A stretch of DNA of 23,035 bases from the NCBI GenBank assembly GCA_904502225.1, contig CAJGDO010000020.1, forward strand, positions 1 to 23,035. The letters run 5' to 3'. Shown here piece after piece: positions 1 through 7,363 of this stretch. The position numbers were made by a program, and so were the translations under genes. Position 1 is the first letter of the stretch. Every line of letters begins with the position of its first letter. The notes under the pieces are model-generated. The model saw only the letters and a program-made list of their open reading frames with translations, did no database searches and had not been told where the DNA came from. Source of the DNA: an uncultured Clostridia bacterium. Lineage in GTDB: Bacteria; Bacillota; Clostridia; Christensenellales; Borkfalkiaceae.

Positions 1-288
1 GCTATCGGACCTGTTATTATGATGAAATTTGTTTGCAGGCTCACCAAAGAATACGGCGTTAAAACAATCGTTAGTATGAACCCTGTTATGATTGACGGAA
101 CGGGTATGTGCGGTGGTTGCAGATTAACCGTTGGTGGCGAAACCAAATTCGCTTGCGTTGACGGGCCAGAATTTGACGGACACTTGGTTGACTTTGACGA
201 GGCTATGAAACGTGGTGCAAGTTATAAAGAATGGGAAAGACATAAGTACGAAGAAACTTGCAACCTTTTCAAAAAGGAGGTTAAATAA
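1..288 (+). CDS. nfnA: NfnA, small subunit of electron-bifurcating NADH-dependent ferredoxin:NADP+ oxidoreductase (3' end only)
   Basis: This is the C-terminal part of a gene that enters from the left edge, open from base 1 and ending in TAA at 286-288. The visible 95 residues match the end of the dihydroorotate-dehydrogenase-electron-transfer-like FAD/[2Fe-2S] subunit of NfnAB. The cluster motif reads D-G-T-G-M-C-G-G-C-R followed 11 residues later by a third Cys (KFACVDGP). It therefore has three cysteines plus an Asp where PyrK-type relatives have a fourth Cys, as known for NfnA proteins. The FAD- and NAD-binding parts lie outside the window. NfnAB works in the cytoplasm and couples NADH and reduced ferredoxin oxidation to reduction of two NADP+. 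nfnB starts 3 bp after the stop, so the two are cotranscribed. Family call is firm; the true start is not visible. Confidence 0.9.
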   Translation, partial: AIGPVIMMKFVCRLTKEYGVKTIVSMNPVMIDGTGMCGGCRLTVGGETKFACVDGPEFDGHLVDFDEAMKRGASYKEWERHKYEETCNLFKKEVK

Positions 289-290
289 TT

Positions 291-1673
291 ATGCCAAACA
301 TGTCTTTAAAGAAAAATCCTATGCCACATCAAGAGGCAGACGTTAGAAATAAGAACTTTGATGAAGTTGCTTTGGGTTATACCCCAGAACAAGCAATGGA
401 TGAAGCAGAAAGATGCTTAAACTGTAAACACAAACCTTGTATTTCAGGCTGTCCTGTTATGGTACATATCCCTGAATTTATTGCAAAGGTAAAAGAAGGG
501 GACTTTGAAGGTGCATATCAAATCATTTCTGAATCATCTTCACTTCCAGCAGTTTGTGGTAGAGTTTGCCCACAAGAATCTCAATGTGAAAAATATTGTG
601 TTCGTGGCATTAAAGGCGAACCTGTTGCAATCGGTAGGTTAGAAAGATTTGTTGCAGACTATCACAACGCTAACTGCAAAGAAAAGGCTGTTAAGCCTGA
701 ATCAAACGGAATTAAAGTTGCAGTTATCGGTTCAGGCCCATCAGGTTTAACCTGTGCTGGCGACCTTGCTAAAAAAGGTTATGAAGTGACCGTGTTTGAA
801 GCCTTCCACTTGGCTGGCGGTGTTTTGGTTTACGGTATTCCTGAATTCAGACTTCCAAAGAGCATTGTTCAAAAAGAAATCGACACTTTGAAAGATTTAG
901 GCGTTAAGATTGAAACAAATATGGTTATCGGTAAGGTTTTATCGATTGACGAACTTATTAAGGAATATGACTTTAAGGCTGTTTTCGTTGGTTCTGGTGC
1001 AGGTCTTCCTAAATTTATGAACATTGCTGGTGAAAACTTAAACGGCGTTTATTCAGCAAACGAATTCTTAACCCGTATCAACCTTATGAAAGCATATAAA
1101 GACGATGCGACCACACCAATTAAGCGTGGCAAGAAAGTTGTTGTAGTTGGTGGCGGAAACGTTGCTATGGATGCTGCAAGATGTGCTAAACGTTTGGGTG
1201 GTGACGTTCATATCGTTTACAGAAGAACACTTAACGAACTTCCTGCAAGAAAAGAAGAAGTTGAACACGCTATGGAAGAAGGTATCATTTTTGACCTTTT
1301 AACAAACCCAGTTAAAATCAACGGTGATGAAAATGGTTGGGCAAGTTCAATCACTTGCGTAAAAATGGAACTTTCGGAACCAGATGCATCAGGCAGAGCA
1401 CGCCCTGTTGAAGTTAAAGGCAGTGACTTTGATATTGAAGCAGACGTTGTTATTATGGCTCTTGGCACATCACCAAACCCACTTATTAAGTCAACGACTG
1501 AAGGTTTAGAAGTTAATAAGCACGGTGGTATCATCACTGATGAAAACGGCTTAACTTCTGTTCAAGCAGTTTACGCTGGTGGCGACGCCGTGACAGGTGC
1601 TGCAACAGTTATTCTTGCTATGGGTGCTGGTAAAACGGCTGCTAAAGCAATCGATGAATATTTGAATAAATAA
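291..1673 (+). CDS. nfnB: NfnB, large subunit of electron-bifurcating NADH-dependent ferredoxin:NADP+ oxidoreductase (GltD-like)
   Basis: A 460-residue GltD-like flavoprotein. The N-terminal part carries two [4Fe-4S] cysteine sets (C42, C45, C50, C54 and C89, C93, C99, C103). It is followed by an FAD dinucleotide fold (GSGPSGL, residues 147-153), a second nucleotide fold for NADPH (VVVGGGNVAMDAARCAKRLG, near residue 285) and the C-terminal FAD motif AGGDAVTGAATVILAMGAG. The start is ATG 291, ten bases after a strong AAGGAGG (274-280) inside the end of nfnA. By family knowledge this subunit holds the bifurcating FAD and the NADPH site. GltD, the glutamate synthase small chain, is the close paralogue, but the immediately preceding NfnA makes Nfn the better call, and no gltB large subunit is present. 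The next gene is 91 bp away. Confidence 0.93.
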   Translation: MPNMSLKKNPMPHQEADVRNKNFDEVALGYTPEQAMDEAERCLNCKHKPCISGCPVMVHIPEFIAKVKEGDFEGAYQIISESSSLPAVCGRVCPQESQCEKYCVRGIKGEPVAIGRLERFVADYHNANCKEKAVKPESNGIKVAVIGSGPSGLTCAGDLAKKGYEVTVFEAFHLAGGVLVYGIPEFRLPKSIVQKEIDTLKDLGVKIETNMVIGKVLSIDELIKEYDFKAVFVGSGAGLPKFMNIAGENLNGVYSANEFLTRINLMKAYKDDATTPIKRGKKVVVVGGGNVAMDAARCAKRLGGDVHIVYRRTLNELPARKEEVEHAMEEGIIFDLLTNPVKINGDENGWASSITCVKMELSEPDASGRARPVEVKGSDFDIEADVVIMALGTSPNPLIKSTTEGLEVNKHGGIITDENGLTSVQAVYAGGDAVTGAATVILAMGAGKTAAKAIDEYLNK

Positions 1674-1689
1674 GAATAAAAAAGACAAG

Positions 1690-1723
1690 TTTAATCGCCC
1701 GAAATTTATTTTGGACGATTAAA
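1690..1723 (+). terminator. Hairpin between nfnB and hydC, possible weak terminator or processing site
   Basis: The arms TTTAATCGCCC (1690-1700) and GGACGATTAAA (1713-1723) pair with a single C-A mismatch around a 12-base loop. The hairpin is followed by AATTATGTAAAA and not by a clean T-run, so full termination is doubtful. It may give partial termination or mark an mRNA processing point between the nfn and hyd parts. I see no convincing promoter between the hairpin and hydC. Confidence 0.35.
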
Positions 1724-1764
1724 TTATGTAAAAAAGAAAGTAAAAAAACAAACGGAGGAAATGT

Positions 1765-2238
1765 ATGTTTGATTATACTATACTAGACAGTGCGATTAAA
1801 GAATTTGGTAATGAAGAAAAATCTTTAATTGCCATTTTACAAACTGCACAAGAACATTACAGATACTTGCCAAAGGAAATTTTCCCTTATTTATCTGAAA
1901 AACTTGGCATAAGCGAGGCAAAAATTTTCGGTGTTGCAACTTTCTATGAAAACTTTTCATTAGAACAAAAAGGAAAGTATATCATTAAAGTTTGCGATGG
2001 AACTGCTTGCCACGTTCGTCACTCAATTCCTATTTTAGAAGCATTGCGTAAGGAATTAGGTTTATCGGAAGAAAAGAAAACGACAGACGATATGTTGTTT
2101 ACCGTTGAAACGGTTGCTTGCCTTGGTGCTTGTTCATCTGCACCTGCAATCACCTTAAACGGCGAAATTTACCCTACAATGACTCCAGAATCAGCAGTCG
2201 CTCTTCTAAACTCTATTAAAGAAAAGGAGGGTAAATAA
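1765..2238 (+). CDS. hydC: HydC, NuoE-like [2Fe-2S] subunit of electron-bifurcating [FeFe]-hydrogenase
   Basis: A 157-residue thioredoxin-fold [2Fe-2S] protein of the NuoE/HndA/HydC family. An N-terminal helical domain (residues 1-65) is followed by the ferredoxin fold with cluster ligands C77-x4-C82 and C119-x3-C123 (VACLGACSSAP). The start ATG 1765 follows a GGAGGAA (1754-1760); an out-of-frame ATG at 1761 is ignored. The stop overlaps the hydB start by one base (TAATG), which indicates translational coupling. In the HydABC complex this small subunit passes electrons near the NADH-oxidising flavin site of HydB. The same fold occurs in complex I, NAD-dependent formate dehydrogenases and HndABCD. 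The downstream H-cluster subunit decides the hydrogenase assignment here. Length is usual for the family. Confidence 0.92.
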   Translation: MFDYTILDSAIKEFGNEEKSLIAILQTAQEHYRYLPKEIFPYLSEKLGISEAKIFGVATFYENFSLEQKGKYIIKVCDGTACHVRHSIPILEALRKELGLSEEKKTTDDMLFTVETVACLGACSSAPAITLNGEIYPTMTPESAVALLNSIKEKEGK

Positions 2239-4112
2239 TGCTTAAATCTAGACAAGAATTACAAGCTTTGCGTTCACAAGTAAAAGCAAGAATGGACGCT
2301 GAAAACAAGAGAATTATTGTTTGTGCTGGTGCAGGTTGCGTTTCAAAAGGTGCACTCAAAATTTACGATAAATTCGCTCAAATTATGAAAGAGAAAGGCA
2401 TTCAATTTTCTCTTGAACTTCAAAAAGAACCACATAGCGACAGTGTTAGACTTAAAGAAAGTGGTTGTCACGGCTTCTGCGAAGTTGGCCCATTGGTAAG
2501 AATTGAACCACAAGGCTGGCTTTATATCAAAGTTAAAGTAGAAGACTGTGAAGAAATCATTGAAAAAACCATCGTTGGTGGCGAATGTGTTGAAAGACTT
2601 GTTTACACACAAGATGGCAAGATTTACAAAGAACAAAAAGAAATTCCTTTCTATAAAAAACAGACAAGAATTATTCTTGACAACTGCGACAAGATTGACG
2701 CAACTTCTGTTGAAGAATATTTGGCAATGGGTGGCTATACCGCACTTGAAAAGGTTATTTTTGACGTGACCCCACAACAAGTTATCGATGAAATAAGCGA
2801 ATCTGGTCTTCGTGGCCGTGGCGGTGGTGGTTTCCCTGCTGGCAAAAAATGGAGCCAAGTTGCAAGACAAAACAACTTCCCAAAATACGTTGTTTGTAAT
2901 GGTGACGAAGGTGACCCAGGTGCGTTTATGGACCGTTCTGTTATGGAAGACGACCCACATCGCTTAATCGAAGGTATGATTATCGCAGGTTTTGCTTGCG
3001 GTGCAAACGATGGTTATATTTACGTTCGTGCTGAATATCCAAAGGCTGTTGCAAGACTTAAAAATGCAATCGCACAAGCTATGGAATTAGGCTTGCTTGG
3101 CGACAACATTTTAGGAACAGACTTCTCTTTCAATTTACATATCAACCAAGGTGCAGGTGCATTCGTTTGTGGTGAAGGTTCAGCATTAACAGCATCTATC
3201 GAAGGTAAACGTGGTATGCCAAGAACCAAGCCACCAAGAACAGTTGAACACGGCTTGTTCGATAAACCAACCGTTCTTAACAACGTTGAAACATACGCTA
3301 ACGTTTCTGACATTGTAAACAAAGGCAGTGCTTGGTTTAAGGGTATAGGTACTGAAAACAGCACAGGAACAAAGACTTTCGCTCTTACCGGTAATATTCA
3401 AAACGCAGGCTTAATCGAAGTTCCTATGGGAACAACGCTTGGCGAAATTATTTTTGAAATCGGTGGCGGTATGCGTGATGGTGGTGAATTCAAGGCTGTT
3501 CAAATCGGTGGTCCATCAGGTGGATGCTTAACCGAAGAACACTTTAACTTACCACTTGACTTTGACTCACTTTCAAAAGTTGGTGCAATCATCGGTTCTG
3601 GTGGACTTGTTGTTATGGACAAGAAAACTTGTATGGTTGAAGTTGCACGCTTCTTTATGGACTTTACACAAAAAGAATCATGTGGAAAGTGCGTACCTTG
3701 TAGAGAAGGTACAAAGCGTATGCTTGAAATCTTAAACAGAATAGTTGATGGAAACGGCAGAGACGGCGACATCGAAATGCTTAAAGAACTTGGCGAAACC
3801 ATTTCAAAGACTGCACTTTGCGGTCTTGGTAAAACGGCTGCTGGCCCAGTGCTTTCAACCATCAAGTATTTTGAAGATGAATATAGGGCACATATCTATG
3901 ATAAGAAATGCCCAGCAGGTGCTTGCCAAAAACTTAAAACAATCACAATTGACCCTGAACTTTGTAAGGGTTGCTCAAAGTGTGCAAGAAACTGCCCTGT
4001 TGGTGCAATTACAGGCGAAATTAAAAAGCCTTTCGTTATCAACCAAGATAAATGTATTAAGTGTGGTGCTTGCTTATCAAGTTGTCCATTCCACGCTATA
4101 AAGGAGATATAA
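2238..4112 (+). CDS. hydB: HydB, NuoF-like flavoprotein subunit of electron-bifurcating [FeFe]-hydrogenase
   Basis: A 624-residue, three-part subunit. Residues about 25-120 are a thioredoxin-like [2Fe-2S] domain (C29-x4-C34 and C77-x3-C81). The NuoF core follows, with the NADH-binding glycine motif GRGGGGFPAGKKW (193-205), the FMN-site stretch CNGDEGDPGAFMDRS (220-234) and the N3-type [4Fe-4S] ligands C482, C485, C488 with a fourth Cys near 528. The C-terminus adds a two-cluster ferredoxin (CKGCSKCARNCP and CIKCGACLSSCP). NuoF of complex I lacks these N- and C-terminal additions; HydB of trimeric bifurcating hydrogenases has them. By family knowledge it oxidises NADH at FMN and joins this to ferredoxin. 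Its start overlaps the hydC stop by one base, and hydA follows 2 bp after its stop. Confidence 0.94.
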   Translation: MLKSRQELQALRSQVKARMDAENKRIIVCAGAGCVSKGALKIYDKFAQIMKEKGIQFSLELQKEPHSDSVRLKESGCHGFCEVGPLVRIEPQGWLYIKVKVEDCEEIIEKTIVGGECVERLVYTQDGKIYKEQKEIPFYKKQTRIILDNCDKIDATSVEEYLAMGGYTALEKVIFDVTPQQVIDEISESGLRGRGGGGFPAGKKWSQVARQNNFPKYVVCNGDEGDPGAFMDRSVMEDDPHRLIEGMIIAGFACGANDGYIYVRAEYPKAVARLKNAIAQAMELGLLGDNILGTDFSFNLHINQGAGAFVCGEGSALTASIEGKRGMPRTKPPRTVEHGLFDKPTVLNNVETYANVSDIVNKGSAWFKGIGTENSTGTKTFALTGNIQNAGLIEVPMGTTLGEIIFEIGGGMRDGGEFKAVQIGGPSGGCLTEEHFNLPLDFDSLSKVGAIIGSGGLVVMDKKTCMVEVARFFMDFTQKESCGKCVPCREGTKRMLEILNRIVDGNGRDGDIEMLKELGETISKTALCGLGKTAAGPVLSTIKYFEDEYRAHIYDKKCPAGACQKLKTITIDPELCKGCSKCARNCPVGAITGEIKKPFVINQDKCIKCGACLSSCPFHAIKEI

Positions 4113-4114
4113 TT

Positions 4115-5818
4115 ATGAGTGAATATATGATTATAGATGGAATAAAAGTTGAAATTGAAGGCGAAAAGAATATTTTAGAACTTGCAAGAAAAGCAGGTAT
4201 TGAAATTCCAGCCTTTTGTTATGACCCTGAACTTTCTATTTACGGTGCTTGCAGAATGTGTATGTTCGAAGATGAAAGAGGCCGTTTTGATGCTTCTTGC
4301 TCTTGCAAGCCAAGGGACGGTATGGTTATTAAAACCAACACTCCAAGATTAAGAAAGTATAGAAAAATGATTTTAGAGTTGTTGCTTGCAAACCATTGTA
4401 GGGACTGCACGATTTGCCATAAGAGTGGCAAATGTAAACTCCAAGAATTTGCTTATAAATTCAACATTGAAGGCGTGCGTTTCCCAAACAACTCTTGCTC
4501 GTTAGTTGCAGATAAATCTTCTAATTGTATCGTTAAGGACCAAAGCAAATGTATCCTTTGCGGTAAGTGCGTTAGAATGTGTAATGAAATTCAATCAGTT
4601 GGTGCAATCGACTATGCTTTCCGTGGTTCAAAGATGAAAATCTCAACTGCGTTTGATGGCGATATGGTTAATTCACCATGCGTTGGCTGTGGTCAATGTG
4701 CAGCAGTTTGCCCAACGGGTGCTATCGTTATTAAAGATGATGCTGACCTTGTTTGGAAGGCACTTGGCGATGCTGAAACAGAAGTTTCTGTTCAAATCGC
4801 ACCTGCAGTTAGGGTTGGTCTTGGCACAGAATTCGGCTTTGAAGAAGGCACAAACGTTATGGGCAAACTTGTCACTGCTCTTAAAGAAATGGGCTTTGAT
4901 AAAGTTTATGACACAAACATCAGTGCTGACCTTACCATTGTGGAAGAATCAAACGAACTTATTAACAGAATTCAAAACGGTGGCAAATTACCAATGTTCA
5001 CTTCTTGCTGTCCTGCTTGGATTCGCTTTGCAGAAGAAAATTACCCAGACTTAATCGATAATATCTCAACTTGCAAGAGCCCAATGCAAATGCTTGCTGC
5101 AACGGTTAAAGCAATGTATAAAGGCGAAAAGAAACATATTCACGTTGCTATTATGCCTTGCTCTGCAAAGAAAGACGAAGGTAAGAGAGAAAAGTTTAAT
5201 GGCACAGTAGATTTCGTTTTGACAACACAAGAAGTTGTTAGAATGATTAGAGAACATGGTATCCACTTTAACCACTTAACCGAAACATTACCTGACAATC
5301 CATTTGAAGAATATACGGGTGCAGGCGTTATCTTCGGTGCAACCGGTGGCGTTATGGAAGCGGCTTTAAGAACTGCTGTTGAAACTATCACAGGCGAAAA
5401 ACTTGCAAACGTTGAGTTTACCGACGTTCGTGGTATGGAAGGCGTTAAAGAGGCTGAATATGACGTTAAGGGTCTTAAAGTTAAGGTTGCTGTTGTTAGC
5501 GGACTTAAAAATGCAAGAGACCTTTGTGATAAGGTAAGGGCTGGCAAAGCAGATTATCAATTTATTGAAGTTATGAGTTGCCCAGGCGGTTGCGTAAACG
5601 GTGGTGGCCAACCTTTCGTTGATGCGTTCACACGTTCTGACCTTGACTATAAGGGTTTAAGAGCAAAAGGTCTTTATAAAGACGACGCTGAAAAGGCAAA
5701 GAGAAAGAGTCACGAAAATGCTGGCGTTAAAGCACTTTATGACAACTTCTTTGGCGAAATCGGTGGACACAAAGCACACGAATTGTTGCACACTCATTAC
5801 GAGCCAAGAAAGAAATAA
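4115..5818 (+). CDS. hydA: HydA, catalytic [FeFe]-hydrogenase subunit
   Basis: 567 residues when started at ATG 4115, which has AAGGAGAT at 4101-4108. The frame stays open 18 codons upstream, but that part lies inside hydB. Domains in order are an N-terminal [2Fe-2S] ferredoxin (C35, C46, C49 and C62 or C64), the His-ligated [4Fe-4S] site H94-x3-C98-x2-C101-x5-C107, two [4Fe-4S] ferredoxin clusters (CILCGKCVRMC near 146 and CVGCGQCAAVCP near 189), and the H-cluster domain. All three H-cluster signatures are intact: TSCCPAW (296-302), MPCSAKKDE (348-356) and EVMSCPGGCVNGGGQP (485-500). It makes or uses H2 in the cytoplasm. With HydB and HydC it should form the bifurcating complex driven by NADH plus reduced ferredoxin. 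The maturation genes hydE, hydF and hydG are not in the window. A strong terminator follows directly. Confidence 0.96.
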   Translation: MSEYMIIDGIKVEIEGEKNILELARKAGIEIPAFCYDPELSIYGACRMCMFEDERGRFDASCSCKPRDGMVIKTNTPRLRKYRKMILELLLANHCRDCTICHKSGKCKLQEFAYKFNIEGVRFPNNSCSLVADKSSNCIVKDQSKCILCGKCVRMCNEIQSVGAIDYAFRGSKMKISTAFDGDMVNSPCVGCGQCAAVCPTGAIVIKDDADLVWKALGDAETEVSVQIAPAVRVGLGTEFGFEEGTNVMGKLVTALKEMGFDKVYDTNISADLTIVEESNELINRIQNGGKLPMFTSCCPAWIRFAEENYPDLIDNISTCKSPMQMLAATVKAMYKGEKKHIHVAIMPCSAKKDEGKREKFNGTVDFVLTTQEVVRMIREHGIHFNHLTETLPDNPFEEYTGAGVIFGATGGVMEAALRTAVETITGEKLANVEFTDVRGMEGVKEAEYDVKGLKVKVAVVSGLKNARDLCDKVRAGKADYQFIEVMSCPGGCVNGGGQPFVDAFTRSDLDYKGLRAKGLYKDDAEKAKRKSHENAGVKALYDNFFGEIGGHKAHELLHTHYEPRKK

Positions 5819-5824
5819 TTAAAT

Positions 5825-5858
5825 AAATGGCAAAGCGTTTTTGCTTTGCCATTTTTTA
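5825..5858 (+). terminator. Intrinsic terminator of the nfn-hyd cluster
   Basis: A perfect 12-bp stem (AAATGGCAAAGC, 5825-5836, with GCTTTGCCATTT, 5843-5854), a 6-base loop and a continuous T-run. It ends the redox transcription unit just after the hydA stop. Confidence 0.93.
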
Positions 5859-5879
5859 TTAAAATATTTAAATATTATG

Positions 5880-5908
5880 TTGAAAAAATAATTTTGATAT
5901 GGTATAAT
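5880..5908 (+). promoter_or_regulatory. SigmaA promoter of hpt
   Basis: The -35 TTGAAA (5880-5885), a 17-bp spacer and a perfect -10 TATAAT (5903-5908) preceded by TGG give an extended -10 element. Transcription should start near 5915, leaving a leader of about 23 bases with AAAGGAA before the hpt ATG. Confidence 0.85.
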
Positions 5909-5937
5909 GAGTTTAATATTACAAAGGAAAAACCTAT

Positions 5938-6495
5938 ATGGAAAAACACGCAAATCAAATTGAATATGAAAAAAGAATAGGTAGAACTTTAATCACCGAA
6001 GAGCAAATTAAAGAAGAAATTAAAAAAGCAGGCGAAAAAATCAGTGCCCTTTATGATGGCAGACCAATTTTGCTTGTGGCAATCTTAAAAGGCTCTTTCG
6101 TGTTTATGGCAGACCTTTGCCGTGCCATCAACGTTCCTTGTGAAATTGCATTTATGTGTGCACAAAGTTATTTCAGTGGCACAGAATCTTCTGGCAAGGT
6201 TAATGTCGTTATGGATTTGGATAGGGACGTGACAAAGAATCACGTTGTTATCGTTGAAGATATTGTGGACACAGGCAGAACGCTTAAATATCTTCACAAA
6301 TTGATAGGGGAAAGAAACCCAATCTCTTTACACGTTGTGACACTTCTTGACAAAAAGGAAAGAAGGGTTGTTGAATTTACCCCAGACCTATCCCTTTTTG
6401 AAATTCCAGATTACTTTGTTATCGGCTATGGCCTAGACTGTGATGAAAAATACAGAAACCTTCCATATATCGCCGAATACAACATCAACATATAA
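5938..6495 (+). CDS. hpt: Hypoxanthine phosphoribosyltransferase
   Basis: A 185-residue purine salvage enzyme that transfers phosphoribose from PRPP to hypoxanthine (and usually guanine) to give IMP or GMP in the cytoplasm. The diagnostic PRPP loop VVIVEDIVDTGRT lies at residues 103-115. The LKGSFVF segment near residue 50 and the late aromatic/acidic region FVIGYGLDCDEKYRNLPYI fit the hpt family and not the adenine enzyme. Length is typical. The start ATG 5938 follows AAAGGAAA in a short leader from a strong extended -10 promoter. It is a single-gene unit: terminators lie on both sides. In many Firmicutes hpt sits next to tilS and ftsH; neither is present here. Confidence 0.94.
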   Translation: MEKHANQIEYEKRIGRTLITEEQIKEEIKKAGEKISALYDGRPILLVAILKGSFVFMADLCRAINVPCEIAFMCAQSYFSGTESSGKVNVVMDLDRDVTKNHVVIVEDIVDTGRTLKYLHKLIGERNPISLHVVTLLDKKERRVVEFTPDLSLFEIPDYFVIGYGLDCDEKYRNLPYIAEYNINI

Positions 6496-6512
6496 ACATT
6501 ATATATAATAAT

Positions 6513-6548
6513 AAAAGCCGTGGAATAAACCACGGCTTTATTTTTTTT
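6513..6548. terminator. Bidirectional terminator between hpt and the converging repressor gene
   Basis: The stem AAAGCCGTGG (6514-6523) pairs with CCACGGCTTT (6530-6539) around a 6-base loop. A T-run follows on the plus strand and an A-rich tract precedes it, so it can end both hpt (plus) and the repressor gene (minus). Confidence 0.88.
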
Positions 6549-6759
6549 AATCATCAACGCCAAAAAGTTCGTTTGGCGTTATATCTAAACGCTTGCATAA
6601 AAACACAATCTTTTCATAGTCAAGTTCAATTTTGCCTGTTTCATATTCGCTGTAATCAGACTGATATTTGTTTAACTCGCTTGCAAGTTCTTTTTGCGTT
6701 AATCCTTTTGCTTTCCTAGCAAATTTTAAATTTTCCCCAACAATTTTCTTTATATCCAT
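6547..6759 (-). CDS. XRE/Cro-family helix-turn-helix repressor (small, stand-alone)
   Basis: A 70-residue protein that is essentially one HTH_3 domain. It reads GENLKFARKAKGLTQKELA with the recognition-helix part QSDYSEYETGK and ends in the usual ITPNELFG stretch. I start it at the ATG with its first base at 6759. The frame is open upstream to an in-frame TTG at 6771, and the region just before the ATG is GGTGGGGATT, a close and only moderate ribosome site. It has no sensor, protease or dimerisation domain, so it is probably a dimeric autoregulator. It faces away from the membrane-protein gene across a 115-bp region with two matching 19-bp operators, which suggests it controls both genes. It converges on hpt and shares its terminator. 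The ligand or trigger is unknown. Confidence 0.85.
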   Translation of the reverse strand: MDIKKIVGENLKFARKAKGLTQKELASELNKYQSDYSEYETGKIELDYEKIVFLCKRLDITPNELFGVDD

Positions 6760-6782
6760 AATCCCCACCAAACATCATCTAG

Positions 6783-6811
6783 ATTATAGGAAAAATAACT
6801 ATAAAATAGTT
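6783..6811 (-). promoter_or_regulatory. Probable promoter of the XRE repressor gene (minus strand)
   Basis: On the minus strand a perfect -10 TATAAT (plus positions 6783-6788) lies 24 bp before the chosen ATG. The -35 region 17 bp away reads AACTAT (6806-6811) and is poor. Operator O1 overlaps the -10 and covers the spacer, which fits autorepression of a weak promoter. Confidence 0.55.
6785..6803. promoter_or_regulatory. Operator O1 of the repressor/membrane-protein divergon
   Basis: An interrupted palindrome, TATAG-N9-CTATA, sharing the first 11 bases TATAGGAAAAA with the second copy at 6816. It sits in the minus-strand promoter. Binding by the XRE protein is an inference from position and symmetry. 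Confidence 0.6.
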
Positions 6812-6838
6812 GACATATAGGAAAAAGTCCTATATAAT
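6810..6838 (+). promoter_or_regulatory. Strong sigmaA promoter of the four-helix membrane protein gene
   Basis: A consensus -35 TTGACA (6810-6815), a 17-bp spacer and a consensus -10 TATAAT (6833-6838). The spacer is occupied entirely by operator O2, so a bound repressor should block RNA polymerase. Expected start is near 6845. Confidence 0.88.
6816..6834. promoter_or_regulatory. Operator O2 of the repressor/membrane-protein divergon
   Basis: A 19-bp palindrome with arms TATAGGA and TCCTATA around AAAAG. It has the same TATAG-N9-CTATA layout as O1, 31 bp downstream, close to three helical turns, so two bound dimers would lie on the same DNA face. Confidence 0.68.
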
Positions 6839-6874
6839 TATGTCAATATAAATTTGGTTTATACACGGTACGAT

Positions 6875-7309
6875 ATGCTTAACAATAAATGGTATAAATT
6901 TCTAATTTATTTTGCGTTGTGGGCAATGGCATTTATAAATATAGCAATAGGCATAATATTTATTAGTGGAACTCATTATAAATTGCTTTCATTAACAAAA
7001 AACGTCGTTTATAGTTATTATTTAGATTTACAAAAAGTCGATAAGTTTTTAGGATATGTGCATATTTTAATTTCCATATATATAATTAATGTATTTTATA
7101 ATTTATTTGGATTAAAAAAGGGTTCTCTAAATATGCTGTTGGCTATGCACGTTATAATAATATTTTTTAGAGTGTTATATTTTATAGTGTGCCCTCTCAA
7201 TCTACAAGCATTCAAATTGTATAATATTCTATCCTTAATTATAAACATCTTATTAATAATTTTTAATTATTGTTATTTAAGAAAGTGCAGGCAAACATTT
7301 ATAAATTAG
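6875..7309 (+). CDS. Small four-helix integral membrane protein, unknown function
   Basis: I do not recognise a family. From ATG 6875 it has 144 residues, nearly all in four predicted membrane helices (about 9-31, 60-80, 87-108 and 115-136). It has a short positively charged N-terminus (MLNNKWYK) and a basic C-terminal tail (RKCRQTF). No catalytic or metal motif is evident. An in-frame TTG lies 21 bases upstream at 6854, but the promoter start near 6845 leaves it no room for a ribosome site, so ATG is preferred even though its own site is weak. It is richer in A/T codons than the housekeeping neighbours, which hints at a different origin. It is driven by a consensus promoter under operator O2 and ends at a bidirectional terminator. 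Stop is TAG. It could be an effector of, or an input to, the divergent XRE repressor. Confidence 0.72.
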   Translation: MLNNKWYKFLIYFALWAMAFINIAIGIIFISGTHYKLLSLTKNVVYSYYLDLQKVDKFLGYVHILISIYIINVFYNLFGLKKGSLNMLLAMHVIIIFFRVLYFIVCPLNLQAFKLYNILSLIINILLIIFNYCYLRKCRQTFIN

Positions 7310-7316
7310 AAATTAA

Positions 7317-7344
7317 AAAAGCCACCGAGTTTTCGGTGGCTTTT
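7317..7344. terminator. Bidirectional terminator between the membrane protein gene and ychF
   Basis: GCCACCGA (7321-7328) pairs with TCGGTGGC (7333-7340) around a 4-base loop, with AAAA before and TTTT after. It serves the membrane-protein gene (plus) and ychF (minus), which converge here. Confidence 0.9.
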
Positions 7345-7363
7345 AGTTTTGCTTTTTATTTTA

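Noticed and set aside
2343..2960. Open antisense frame of 205 codons opposite hydB
   Set aside because: It is a composition shadow of the well-conserved hydB frame; the product is Asn/Phe-rich without any recognisable domain and has no ribosome site.
4061..4114. Extended hydA start giving 18 more residues
   Set aside because: It lies within hydB and lacks a ribosome site, while ATG 4115 has AAGGAGAT correctly placed and gives the normal ferredoxin N-terminus.
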